From: Actinomycetota bacterium | GTDB lineage: Bacteria > Actinomycetota > Acidimicrobiia > Acidimicrobiales > Ilumatobacteraceae | Direction: 5' to 3' | Assembly: GCA_016870865.1 (NCBI GenBank) | Contig: VGAC01000011.1 | Coordinates: 1-52,648 of the forward strand | Length of the DNA: 52,648 bases | Shown: positions 43,200 to 50,771 of the stretch, piece after piece | How positions within the stretch are numbered: the first letter of the stretch is position 1 | How the letters are laid out: each line of letters begins with the position of its first letter | Program-made: the position numbers and the translations under genes | Notes under the pieces: model-generated | What the model was told of the DNA's origin: nothing | The model's database searches: none | The model's input: the letters and a program-made list of their open reading frames with translations, nothing else

Positions 43200-43406
43200 A
43201 TGTTCCTCGGTGAAGACCTCCTTGCATGGCTTGTTCTCGCACTCGGAGGCGCGCTGTTCGCCGGCAACACCCTGGCGGTCGTCAAGCCGCCGCCGCAGCG
43301 CAGGGAAGAGACCGACCTTGCCAAGGCACCCGTGGTACGCAGCCTCACGATGGCCGCGGTCGGCCTGATTGCGTCGATCTGGGCGCTCGCCAGTTTGTTT
43401 TCCTGA
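43200..43406 (+). CDS. 68-aa two-helix membrane protein
   Basis: 68 residues, unrecognised. Two hydrophobic helices at about 7-27 (LLAWLVLALGGALFAGNTL) and 48-67 (RSLTMAAVGLIASIWALASLF) flank a short charged loop (KPPPQRREETDLAK). ATG 43200 lies seven bases after the dnaB stop, so it is probably the last gene of the rpsF operon. A longer frame starting inside dnaB is rejected. Confidence 0.7.
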   Translation: MFLGEDLLAWLVLALGGALFAGNTLAVVKPPPQRREETDLAKAPVVRSLTMAAVGLIASIWALASLFS

Positions 43407-43565
43407 ACCCCCGGCGTCGGGCGCACCGTTCTGCGGCGTTCACGTTCGCCGGGACAGGGCCCGACGCACCATCCCGAGCGCGATGTTCTCGCAGGCCTCT
43501 TTGAAGTCGTGCTCGTCAACTGTGTGGCTACCTCGTGACTCTTGCGATCGACCCAGGAAATGAAA

Positions 43566-43591
43566 AAGAGCGGGGCTTTCGCCCCGCTCTT
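43566..43591 (-). terminator. Rho-independent terminator
   Basis: A perfect 11-bp stem AAGAGCGGGGC / GCCCCGCTCTT with loop TTTC (43577-43580). On the minus strand it is followed by a T-rich run (TTTTTCA), which fits termination of the sugar-binding lipoprotein gene ending at 43617. On the plus strand TTCATTCAATTCTT follows, so it may also stop read-through from dnaB. Confidence 0.88.
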
Positions 43592-43616
43592 CATTCAATT
43601 CTTGGCGTTGGCTGAA

Positions 43617-44831
43617 TCAGCCGACGGACCAGAGCTTCTTGAACTGGTCGATGTAGCCCTTTGGACCCGTCCAGTTCTGGAGCCCGCCGGTATCGAGGAT
43701 CGCCTGTGCGGCCTCGGGCGTGTCGACGAAGAAGGTGTTCAACTTCGCAGCCTCACGCTCGTCGGCGAACTCAACGCCGGCGGCGTCGAGTACGCATGCG
43801 TGGAACATGAGGCCCAGTGCCATGGCCTTCGGGTTCGCGGTCCACACCGAGTGCGTGCCGTCGATCACTTCCTGCAGGTTCGGTGCCGAGAAGTCGACAC
43901 CGGTCAGCTTCACCTTGTCGGAGAGGCCGGCGGTCTTGATCGCCTCGGACACGCCGGTCGGAAGACCGCCGAATGCGAAGTGAACGTAGTTGGTGTCGGG
44001 GTTCTCCTGGAGGTACGACACGACGAGCTGCGGAATCTTGCCCGCGCCGAGGTCGTCGAGTGTGACCGGGAGGCCTTCGAACTTGCAGGTCGGGCAGCCA
44101 GCGGCGAGGCCGGCCTTGAGACCCTCTTCTTCGGCAACGAGGACCTGGAAGTCACGGATGTTCACCATGACGACGTTGGCCGCAGCCTTTGAATCAGCGA
44201 TGATCCAGGAACCCATGCGCTCACCGTTGGTGTACACCGAGGTGTCGTCACCCACCGTGGTGAGGAGTCCCTCGATGCCACCGTCGACCGTCTGCGGGTC
44301 TTCGGTGGTGTAGCCGAAGGCGAATTTGATGCCCTTGGCGACGGCTGCGTCGAACTGCTCCTGGAAAAGAGCAAGCGGTGAACCGGTGATGGTGATGTAG
44401 TCAGCACCCCAGTCGATGGCCTGCTGCACGCCGGAGGCGGGCTCGAAGCTCTTGATGTTGATGGTCTTGAGTTCCCAGCCGAGAGCATCGGCGAAAGCCT
44501 GGGAATCCTCACCGACTTCTGCACAGCTCGGGAGCTCGCAAGCAAGCCAAGCGATCTTCTTTTTTGGTGCCGGAGTAGTTATGCCGGTCTTGACCGGAAT
44601 TTCGGTCGGAATCTGACGCAACTGATCGACAAGTGCCTGGGCGGCCGCAGCCGGATCCTCGGCGGTTGCGGTGGTGTCGGCGGTTGCGGTGGTGTCGGCG
44701 GTTGCGGTGGTGTCGGCGGTTGCGGTGGTGTCGGCAGTGGACGCATCGTCTCCATCGTCATCGCCGCAGGCTGCGGCGACAAGGCTGAAAGCGACGAGTG
44801 CTGCCGTGAGACAACGTGTACTTTTGCGCAT
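43617..44831 (-). CDS. Sugar-type ABC transporter substrate-binding lipoprotein
   Basis: 404 residues. A lipoprotein signal peptide ends in the lipobox VAAAC22, so the mature protein is anchored outside the membrane. A linker of four ADTTAT repeats (about 33-56) follows, then a type-1 periplasmic-binding fold of the ribose/rhizopine class (WGADYITITGSPLALFQEQFDAAV, then GGLPTGVSEAIKTAGL). It feeds the divergently encoded ATPase and permease. The ligand is probably a sugar or polyol, not identified. ATG 44831 is used; the frame to 45053 includes the promoter region. Confidence 0.93.
   Translation of the reverse strand: MRKSTRCLTAALVAFSLVAAACGDDDGDDASTADTTATADTTATADTTATADTTATAEDPAAAAQALVDQLRQIPTEIPVKTGITTPAPKKKIAWLACELPSCAEVGEDSQAFADALGWELKTINIKSFEPASGVQQAIDWGADYITITGSPLALFQEQFDAAVAKGIKFAFGYTTEDPQTVDGGIEGLLTTVGDDTSVYTNGERMGSWIIADSKAAANVVMVNIRDFQVLVAEEEGLKAGLAAGCPTCKFEGLPVTLDDLGAGKIPQLVVSYLQENPDTNYVHFAFGGLPTGVSEAIKTAGLSDKVKLTGVDFSAPNLQEVIDGTHSVWTANPKAMALGLMFHACVLDAAGVEFADEREAAKLNTFFVDTPEAAQAILDTGGLQNWTGPKGYIDQFKKLWSVG
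44662..44733. repeat. Four perfect 18-bp tandem repeats
   Basis: The 18-bp unit GCGGTTGCGGTGGTGTCG occurs four times head to tail without a mismatch. On the coding (minus) strand it encodes D-T-T-A-T-A repeated, the linker between the lipid anchor and the binding domain of the ABC lipoprotein. Being a multiple of three, gain or loss of a copy would only change the tether length by six residues. Confidence 0.97.
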
Positions 44832-45098
44832 TCTTTCCCCTCTTTTTCTTGCTTGTTTGGCTTGGTTGCTGTTACTGCGGCGAACGGTCAGAAACTGTGG
44901 TGGGTCCCCAAACCGCCCGCCCACCCTACGTGTCGCAACAGGGCACCGCAAGAGGCTGAGTGCGGTCAGAGGGGCGGGGCCCGCAAACAAAATAAAGGAC
45001 TGGCCGGCCGCACTGCCAACATTGCCGGACGTCGGGTGGCTCCTGCCTATCATTGCGTCGCGACAACTCGCCGACGCGGTGCGTCGATCTGGGGGGCC

Positions 45099-46616
45099 AT
45101 GGCGATCTCGTTACACATTCATTCGTTGTCGAAGACCTTCCCCGGCCAGGTTGCGTTGCGCGACGCCGCCCTCGACATCGAAGAGGGTGAAGTTCACGCA
45201 CTCGTCGGCCAGAACGGATCAGGCAAGTCGACACTCATCAAGATCCTCGCCGGATTCCACCAACCCGACGCGAACCATGTTGTCACAATGCACGGTGCCC
45301 CCTTCGATACCGGCAACGCCGCGGCGGCACATGCGGCGGGCATCCGCTTTGTTCACCAGGATCTTGGTCTCGTCGAAGCCGTCAGTACGGTCGAAAATCT
45401 CGCGCTCGGTTTTGGTTATGACACAACTTTCGGAAAAAGAATCAAGTGGCGCTCGGAAACCAAGCGTGCCAAGCAACTCCTTGCCGACCTCGGCTTCGAC
45501 ATCAATGTGCGTGCACCGGTTGCCACCCTTGGTGCTGCCGAGCGCACCGGTCTGGCCATTGCTCGCGCACTCCAAGACCTCGACGAGGGTGTGTCGATCG
45601 TGGTGCTCGACGAGCCCACCGCGGCTCTCCCCGGTGCCGACGTCGACCGACTCTTCGACGCGGTGCGTCGGTTGAAGGCACGCGGTATCAGCGTCCTCTT
45701 CGTCTCACACCACCTGGAGGAGGTCTTCGAAATCGCCGATCGTGTCACCGTGTTGCGCGACGGCGAGGTGGTCGGTACGAAGCGCACGGGTGAACTCACG
45801 ATGGATCTGCTCATCGAGATGATCGTTGGACACAGGGTCGTTGCGCGCTCTGCCATTCGATCAATCTCGGCAGCAACACCTCCGCGTTTCGTGGTCGAGA
45901 ACCTCGTCGGTCCCGGCGTGAATGATCTTTCCTTCGCCGTGCGTCCCGGCGAAGTCCTGGGCGTCACGGGTTTGACCGGGTCGGGCCGTGACACGCTCGT
46001 TGGTTTGTTGTCCGGAGCCACTCCGCGGTTTGGAGGTCGCGTGGCAATTGATGGCGACGATGTTCCCAACGCCCAGCCACGCGGTGCCATCAAGCGTGGT
46101 CTCGCCTTCGTGCCGGTGAACCGGGTGCGCAACGGGCTGCTTGCAACGATGAGCGTTCGCGCCAACCTGACAATCAGCAATGTCGAGCGCAACAAGCGGG
46201 GTTGGCGACTCAGCCACCGTGACGAAAAAATCGAGGCAAAGGACTGGGTGGGTCGCCTCAGCGTTGTCACCGCGGGAACAGAGGTTCCCATTGCCACGCT
46301 GTCGGGCGGCAACCAGCAAAAGATGATGTTGGCCCGCAGCTTCCGGCTGTCACCGAAGGTTCTCCTCGTCGATGAGCCCACCCAGGGGGTGGACGTCGGG
46401 GCTAAGGAGGAAATCCACTCGTTCGTCGACCAAGCGGCCCACGAAGGTACCGCCGTGGTGGTTTGTTCGACCGACTCGAGCGAACTCGCCCGGGTATGTG
46501 ACCGCATCCTTGTGATGTATCGCGGCGAAGTTGTTGAAACCATCTCGCGCGAAACGGGCATCACCGCGGAGAATATCGACCGGGCACTCCTTGCGGGGTC
46601 GACACTCGCAAGTTGA
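45099..46616 (+). CDS. Sugar ABC transporter ATP-binding protein (dual NBD)
   Basis: 505 residues with two ATPase halves, as in RbsA/MglA. NBD1 has Walker A GQNGSGKST (37-45) and Walker B VVLDEPTAALP, but its signature loop reads LGAAER, not LSxGQ. NBD2 has the usual degenerate Walker A GLTGSGRDT, an intact LSGGNQQK and VLLVDEPTQGVD. The ATG at 45099 follows a G-rich ribosome site; the frame back to 44853 is the divergent promoter region. It works with the permease 22 bp downstream. Confidence 0.93.
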   Translation: MAISLHIHSLSKTFPGQVALRDAALDIEEGEVHALVGQNGSGKSTLIKILAGFHQPDANHVVTMHGAPFDTGNAAAAHAAGIRFVHQDLGLVEAVSTVENLALGFGYDTTFGKRIKWRSETKRAKQLLADLGFDINVRAPVATLGAAERTGLAIARALQDLDEGVSIVVLDEPTAALPGADVDRLFDAVRRLKARGISVLFVSHHLEEVFEIADRVTVLRDGEVVGTKRTGELTMDLLIEMIVGHRVVARSAIRSISAATPPRFVVENLVGPGVNDLSFAVRPGEVLGVTGLTGSGRDTLVGLLSGATPRFGGRVAIDGDDVPNAQPRGAIKRGLAFVPVNRVRNGLLATMSVRANLTISNVERNKRGWRLSHRDEKIEAKDWVGRLSVVTAGTEVPIATLSGGNQQKMMLARSFRLSPKVLLVDEPTQGVDVGAKEEIHSFVDQAAHEGTAVVVCSTDSSELARVCDRILVMYRGEVVETISRETGITAENIDRALLAGSTLAS

Positions 46617-46638
46617 CGAATTGGTGAAAGGACAACAC

Positions 46639-47652
46639 GTGAATACCGAAGCAAAAGCCGTCCCCCGGGCATCACTGCTATCACGCCTCAAAGTCGATCG
46701 ATTCAGCGCGCTCTACCTGTGGGCGGGCTTCATGATCGTGTTCGGAATCTGGAAGACCGACACGTTCATCAGTAGCGCCACGTTCAAACTGACACTTGGG
46801 GAGAACGTACCGATCGGCATCCTCGCTCTCGCCTTCCTCGTCCCGCTGGCAACGAACTCGTTCGACCTGTCAATCGGTGCGATGTGCTCGCTCTCGCTCG
46901 TCGTCTCAACGTTCCTCCAGAACGACGCCGAGCGCAGCTTCAATCTCCCGGGCGGAGTCACCGCTTTGGTCGCGGTCCTCGTGTGTTCCTGTGTCGGATT
47001 TGTCTCAGGCTTCGTGGTGGTGAAACTCAGGGTCAATTCGTTCATTGCGACCCTCGGTATCAGTCAGCTGGTCACCGCCGTCGTCCTGAAGGTTTCCGAC
47101 AACCGCCAGATCACCAGCGCGTACTCGCCGACTTACCTTCAATGGGGGCGACGTGAAGTGTTGGGCCTGCCGATCCTCTTCATCTACTTGATGATCATCG
47201 CGGTGATTCTGTGGTTCGTACTCGAGCACACACCCGTGGGCAGGTATCTCTTTGCAACGGGAGGCAATGGCGACGCGGCCCGTCTGGCCGGAGTTCGCAC
47301 CGACAAGATGGTCTGGGGTTCGCTGGTTGCCTCCGCGACCCTTGCTGGCATCGCCGGAATTCTCCTCTCGGCGAAGATCGGCTTCTTCTCCTCGGCAACG
47401 GGACCGGGTTTCTTGTTCCCCGCGATTGCCGCCGTGTTCTTCGGTGCCTCGCAATTGTCGCGTCGTCCCAACGTGTGGGGCACCGTGCTTGCGCTCTACG
47501 CGCTCGCGTTCGGTATCAAGGGCCTGCAACTCGTGGTCGGTGCGGGCTCGTTCTGGGTCGAGCCACTTTTTCAGGGAACGACGCTCATCATCGCCGTTGC
47601 ACTCGCCAGCCAGCAGGGTGTCGCGCGAATCCGCAGGAAGCGGGCCGCGTAG
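46639..47652 (+). CDS. Sugar ABC transporter permease
   Basis: 337 residues with about nine or ten membrane helices, of the RbsC/BPD_transp_2 family. Conserved parts are VPLATNSFDLSIGAMCSLS, GFVVVKLRVNSFIATLG and the coupling region YLFATGGNGDAARLAGV, followed by GFLFPAIAAVFFGASQ. GTG 46639 has AAAGGA seven bases upstream. It is followed at once by a split-barrel protein whose ATG abuts the TAG stop. Confidence 0.93.
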   Translation: MNTEAKAVPRASLLSRLKVDRFSALYLWAGFMIVFGIWKTDTFISSATFKLTLGENVPIGILALAFLVPLATNSFDLSIGAMCSLSLVVSTFLQNDAERSFNLPGGVTALVAVLVCSCVGFVSGFVVVKLRVNSFIATLGISQLVTAVVLKVSDNRQITSAYSPTYLQWGRREVLGLPILFIYLMIIAVILWFVLEHTPVGRYLFATGGNGDAARLAGVRTDKMVWGSLVASATLAGIAGILLSAKIGFFSSATGPGFLFPAIAAVFFGASQLSRRPNVWGTVLALYALAFGIKGLQLVVGAGSFWVEPLFQGTTLIIAVALASQQGVARIRRKRAA

Positions 47653-48156
47653 ATGGCCGGCAATTACGACGACGTCAGCGTCTTTGCGCTCTCCGACGAG
47701 CGCGAGGAAACCTTGCTGAACAAACAAACCGAGTGCTGCCTCATGTGGACAACCGACTCGGGCGACCCCGTCGGCGTGTACATGAACTTCGTGTGGGCGA
47801 AGGGAAGTTTTTGGCTCACTGCCACGAAGCAGCGCGCCCGTATGAAGGCCTACAAGAAGCGTCCACGTGGTGCGATTGCAATCACCAGCCGTGGCACCGA
47901 CATCGGTATCAGCCAGGCCGTCACCTACAAAGGAGACATCGTGCTCCACGAATCCGACGAGGTGAAGCAGTGGTTCTACGCCGCTCTCGCCGCCCGTGTG
48001 CGACCCGAGAGCACCGACCGCCAGCGCGCATTCGTCGAGCATCTCGACACACCCATGCGTATGGTCATCGAGTTGAAGCCCGACGTGCGCATCGGCTTCG
48101 ATTCCGATGCGATGTTCAAGGGTTCGGCCGTCGGGCCGAGCCGCACGCAGGTGTGA
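47653..48156 (+). CDS. Pyridoxamine-5'-phosphate-oxidase-like split-barrel protein
   Basis: 167 residues of the FMN/F420-binding split beta-barrel superfamily. The core is PVGVYMNFVWAKGSFWLTATKQRARMKAYKKRPRGAIAI, the usual second to fourth strands with the RMK anchor. Actinobacterial members use F420 or FMN or bind haem; the reaction is unknown. Its ATG abuts the permease stop, so it is read with the ABC operon, although a direct link to sugar uptake is unproven. Confidence 0.83.
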   Translation: MAGNYDDVSVFALSDEREETLLNKQTECCLMWTTDSGDPVGVYMNFVWAKGSFWLTATKQRARMKAYKKRPRGAIAITSRGTDIGISQAVTYKGDIVLHESDEVKQWFYAALAARVRPESTDRQRAFVEHLDTPMRMVIELKPDVRIGFDSDAMFKGSAVGPSRTQV

Positions 48157-48163
48157 TCCGCAG

Positions 48164-48958
48164 CTAGATGATGTTCAGTGCGTCGAGGAATCTCGCGGCC
48201 ACTGATTCATCGCCGGTGACCTTGCAGTGTTCGCGCCAGTCCGAGCGCTTCGTGCCCCAGTTGATGAACGCGTGGCCGTTGCTGCTGGCGTCGGCGACGG
48301 CGTTGCCGGTTTTGCCCGGAGTGACGACGATGTCGTCGCCCGCGGGAGAGATGGTCCAACTGCTTCCGCCGGGGCCGGTGAGCGTGAGGGTGATTGGTGC
48401 CGAGAGTGTGCGCCCGAGGCCCTGTTGCATCTGGGGCATTCCGGTGATCATCCAGCCGATTGCGGGAGCAAGCCGCGCCGCGTCGGCCGCGGGCACCTGA
48501 CGCTCGACGGGTCCTTCGGGGGCGAGGAGATCGATGCGGAGATGGCAGTAATGGTCGAAGGCATAGGCGTCGGCGAGGGAGTGCATCGGATATGTGCCGA
48601 GGTCGGCGAGAGGGATGGGGGTCGAAGCCAGCGGCTCTTCCTGCATCGATGCGATGACTGCCACGGCCTGATCGCAAAAGGTGAGGTACTCATCGAGAAT
48701 CTGCTGGTTGGTCCACGCCTTGCGGGGTTCGACGAGCATGTCCATCATCCGCTCGGCCGGCAGATTGATGGGCTCGGCGGGCGCGGGGGAGGGGTCGACC
48801 GTCTCTTTGTAGTTCGAACTCATGTGGGCAACGAGGTCACGCACACTCCAACCCTGACAGCCGCTGGGGCGGGTCCATTCCTCGTCGGTGAGGGTGTTGA
48901 TGACTGACTTGACCTCGTCGACGGCCAACTTGAGCGCGGCCAAACCTTCCTTTGACAC
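48164..48958 (-). CDS. Mycothiol-type maleylpyruvate isomerase/DinB family protein
   Basis: 264 residues. The N-terminal four-helix DinB-like bundle carries the family mark CQGWSVRDLVAHM (34-46) with H45 as a metal ligand; the second and third ligand positions are in the FDHYCHLRIDLL region. A C-terminal SCP2-like domain follows (TLTLTGPGGSSWTISPAGDD). Such proteins include mycothiol-dependent enzymes of actinobacteria. The GTG start has a strong AGGAGGT site eight bases upstream. Convergent with the split-barrel gene. Confidence 0.87.
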   Translation of the reverse strand: MSKEGLAALKLAVDEVKSVINTLTDEEWTRPSGCQGWSVRDLVAHMSSNYKETVDPSPAPAEPINLPAERMMDMLVEPRKAWTNQQILDEYLTFCDQAVAVIASMQEEPLASTPIPLADLGTYPMHSLADAYAFDHYCHLRIDLLAPEGPVERQVPAADAARLAPAIGWMITGMPQMQQGLGRTLSAPITLTLTGPGGSSWTISPAGDDIVVTPGKTGNAVADASSNGHAFINWGTKRSDWREHCKVTGDESVAARFLDALNII

Positions 48959-49077
48959 GGTTCACCTCCTTGTTCAACGTTTTGGGGCCGTTTTCAGCAC
49001 CCCGTTTTTTGCCTCTCTGACGCACGGCTACTCTACGCAAATGCCCGAGGGCCGGGCGAGGAGAACAGGGGTTTTCG

Positions 49078-49854
49078 ATGGAACTTCAGGGCAAAGTCGC
49101 ACTGGTGACCGGCGGAACGCGCGGGATCGGCCGGGCAATCGCCGAGGCCTTCGTGGCCGAGGGCGCAAGCGTCGTGGTGAATGGCCGTTCAGAGGCCAAG
49201 GGCGAACAAGCTTTGCGGGAGATGAACGCGGGCGACCGTGTGCACTTTCTCGCGGGTGACGTGAAGAGCCGCGAGGGTTGCGAGGCTCTCGTCAAGGGCA
49301 CGGTCGCGCGCTACGGCAAAATCGACATCCTCGTCAACAATGCCGGCGGCGCAACAGGGCACGCCCCGGTCGTGGACCTGGAGGACTGGGCGCTCGAAGA
49401 CTCACTGAAGTGGAATCTGTGGTCCACTTTCTGGTGCACGCAGTACGCGCTGCGCGACATGTTGCCGCGTCAGTGGGGCCGCATCATCAACATCTCGTCG
49501 GTCGAGGGCAAGCACGGCAAGCCCGGTGTGTCCATCTACGTCATGGCAAAGCACGCGATCAACGGCTTCACGAAGTCGTGTGCACAGGAGATCGGTACTC
49601 AGGGTGTCACCATCAACTGCATCTGCCCTGGCGCGATCGAAACCGACATCATGAAGGACGAAGGTCCGGCTGCCGCGCAGGCCATGGGCCTGACCTATCA
49701 AGGTCTGCTCGATTGGTTCGCCTCGGAGGCAGCCATCAAGCGTCTCAACACCGTCGAAGAAGTTGCCGTTGTCGCGACACTGCTGGCGTCGGAGGCCGGC
49801 GGCGGCATGACGGGCACGATGTACTCCGTCGACGGCGGCACGGCTGCCTACTGA
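49078..49854 (+). CDS. Short-chain dehydrogenase/reductase 1
   Basis: 258 residues, a classical SDR. Cofactor motif TGGTRGIG (11-18), N87-N-A-G-G, catalytic serine at 140/141 in NISSVEG, Y154 and K158 in YVMAK. The end has MTGTMYSVDGGTAAY. It probably reduces a ketone or keto-acyl thioester with NAD(P)H; the substrate is unknown. A second, related SDR follows 30 bp downstream; the two share KRLNTVEEVA near the end, so they are tandem paralogues. Confidence 0.93.
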   Translation: MELQGKVALVTGGTRGIGRAIAEAFVAEGASVVVNGRSEAKGEQALREMNAGDRVHFLAGDVKSREGCEALVKGTVARYGKIDILVNNAGGATGHAPVVDLEDWALEDSLKWNLWSTFWCTQYALRDMLPRQWGRIINISSVEGKHGKPGVSIYVMAKHAINGFTKSCAQEIGTQGVTINCICPGAIETDIMKDEGPAAAQAMGLTYQGLLDWFASEAAIKRLNTVEEVAVVATLLASEAGGGMTGTMYSVDGGTAAY

Positions 49855-49884
49855 TCCGGAAAGAACGAGGGACAAGGAAAAATC

Positions 49885-50667
49885 ATGGGAAAGCTGGACG
49901 GAAAAGTTGCCGCAATCACGGGTGGTACGCGCAGCATCGGGCGCGGAATGGCCGAGGCCTTCTTGCGCGAGGGTGCGAAGGTCGTCGTCAACGGACGCGA
50001 TGCCGCCAAGGGTGAAAAAGCCCTCAAAGAAATGGGTGGGGGGCCGAACATCGCCTACTTCGCCGGTGACGCACGCCTGCAGTCGACCGCCGATGGCATC
50101 GTTGATTTCACCATCGAGAAATACGGCAAGCTCGACATCATGTGCCTCAACTCGGGTGGTGTGCAGAACACTGCGCCGGTGCACATGATGACCAACGAAG
50201 AGTGGACGCTCGAGATCGACTGGAACCTCAACTCGGTGTTCTGGGGCATGCGCAGGGCGCTCAACCACATGATCCCGCGTCAAACCGGTCGCATCATCGT
50301 CACGTCGTCGGTGGAGGGCAAGCTCGGTAAGCCCGGGATTCCCGGCTACGCGGCAACGAAGCACGCCGTGCTTGGCCTCATGAAGGCCGCGGCAAAGGAA
50401 GTCGGCACGCTTGGCATCACCGTCAATGCGATTCTCCCGGGTCTCATCGAGACCGACATCGTCCGCGAGACCGGCCCCGAGAGCGCGAAGGCGATGGGTG
50501 TCGAAACCTACGAGGGACTCCTCGAGATGTTCGCCCAGGAGGCGTCGATCAAGCGTCTCAACACAGTCGAGGAAGTCGCCGCCGCCGCGGTGATGCTCGC
50601 CTCCGACGCCGCGTCGGGTATTACCGGCACGTCGTGGGCCGTCGACGGTGGCACCCTCCCCTACTGA
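49885..50667 (+). CDS. Short-chain dehydrogenase/reductase 2 (divergent motifs)
   Basis: 260 residues, paralogue of the gene before it. The cofactor loop is TGGTRSIG (12-19), with serine for the first glycine of GIG. NNAG is replaced by LNSGG (88-92). The catalytic serine (141/142), Y155 and K159 (YAATK) are kept. The changes may alter cofactor binding or specificity. The ribosome site is AAGGAAAAATC before ATG. Both genes probably form one transcript, perhaps as an oligomer of non-identical subunits. Confidence 0.9.
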   Translation: MGKLDGKVAAITGGTRSIGRGMAEAFLREGAKVVVNGRDAAKGEKALKEMGGGPNIAYFAGDARLQSTADGIVDFTIEKYGKLDIMCLNSGGVQNTAPVHMMTNEEWTLEIDWNLNSVFWGMRRALNHMIPRQTGRIIVTSSVEGKLGKPGIPGYAATKHAVLGLMKAAAKEVGTLGITVNAILPGLIETDIVRETGPESAKAMGVETYEGLLEMFAQEASIKRLNTVEEVAAAAVMLASDAASGITGTSWAVDGGTLPY

Positions 50668-50676
50668 CCCCTGGGT

Positions 50677-50719
50677 TCGCCACGTGGAATAACCCGTACT
50701 TCGCCCCGCCACGTGGCGA
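50677..50719. repeat. CACGTG-centred inverted repeat
   Basis: An 11-bp inverted repeat TCGCCACGTGG (50677-50687) / CCACGTGGCGA (50709-50719) is separated by 21 bp. Each arm contains the palindrome CCACGTGG, and the right arm sits inside the 12-bp palindrome CGCCACGTGGCG (50707-50718). No T run follows, so it looks more like a pair of operators 29 bp apart than a terminator. It lies between the SDR pair and the aminotransferase. Confidence 0.7.
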
Positions 50720-50771
50720 GATTTCGGATTAATCATGCGGATTCCGCGGCACTTTCTGCAAGGCTGACGCG

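Noticed and set aside
44662-44733. Tandem repeats as a CRISPR array
   Set aside because: The units are contiguous with no spacers and lie in frame in a lipoprotein gene.
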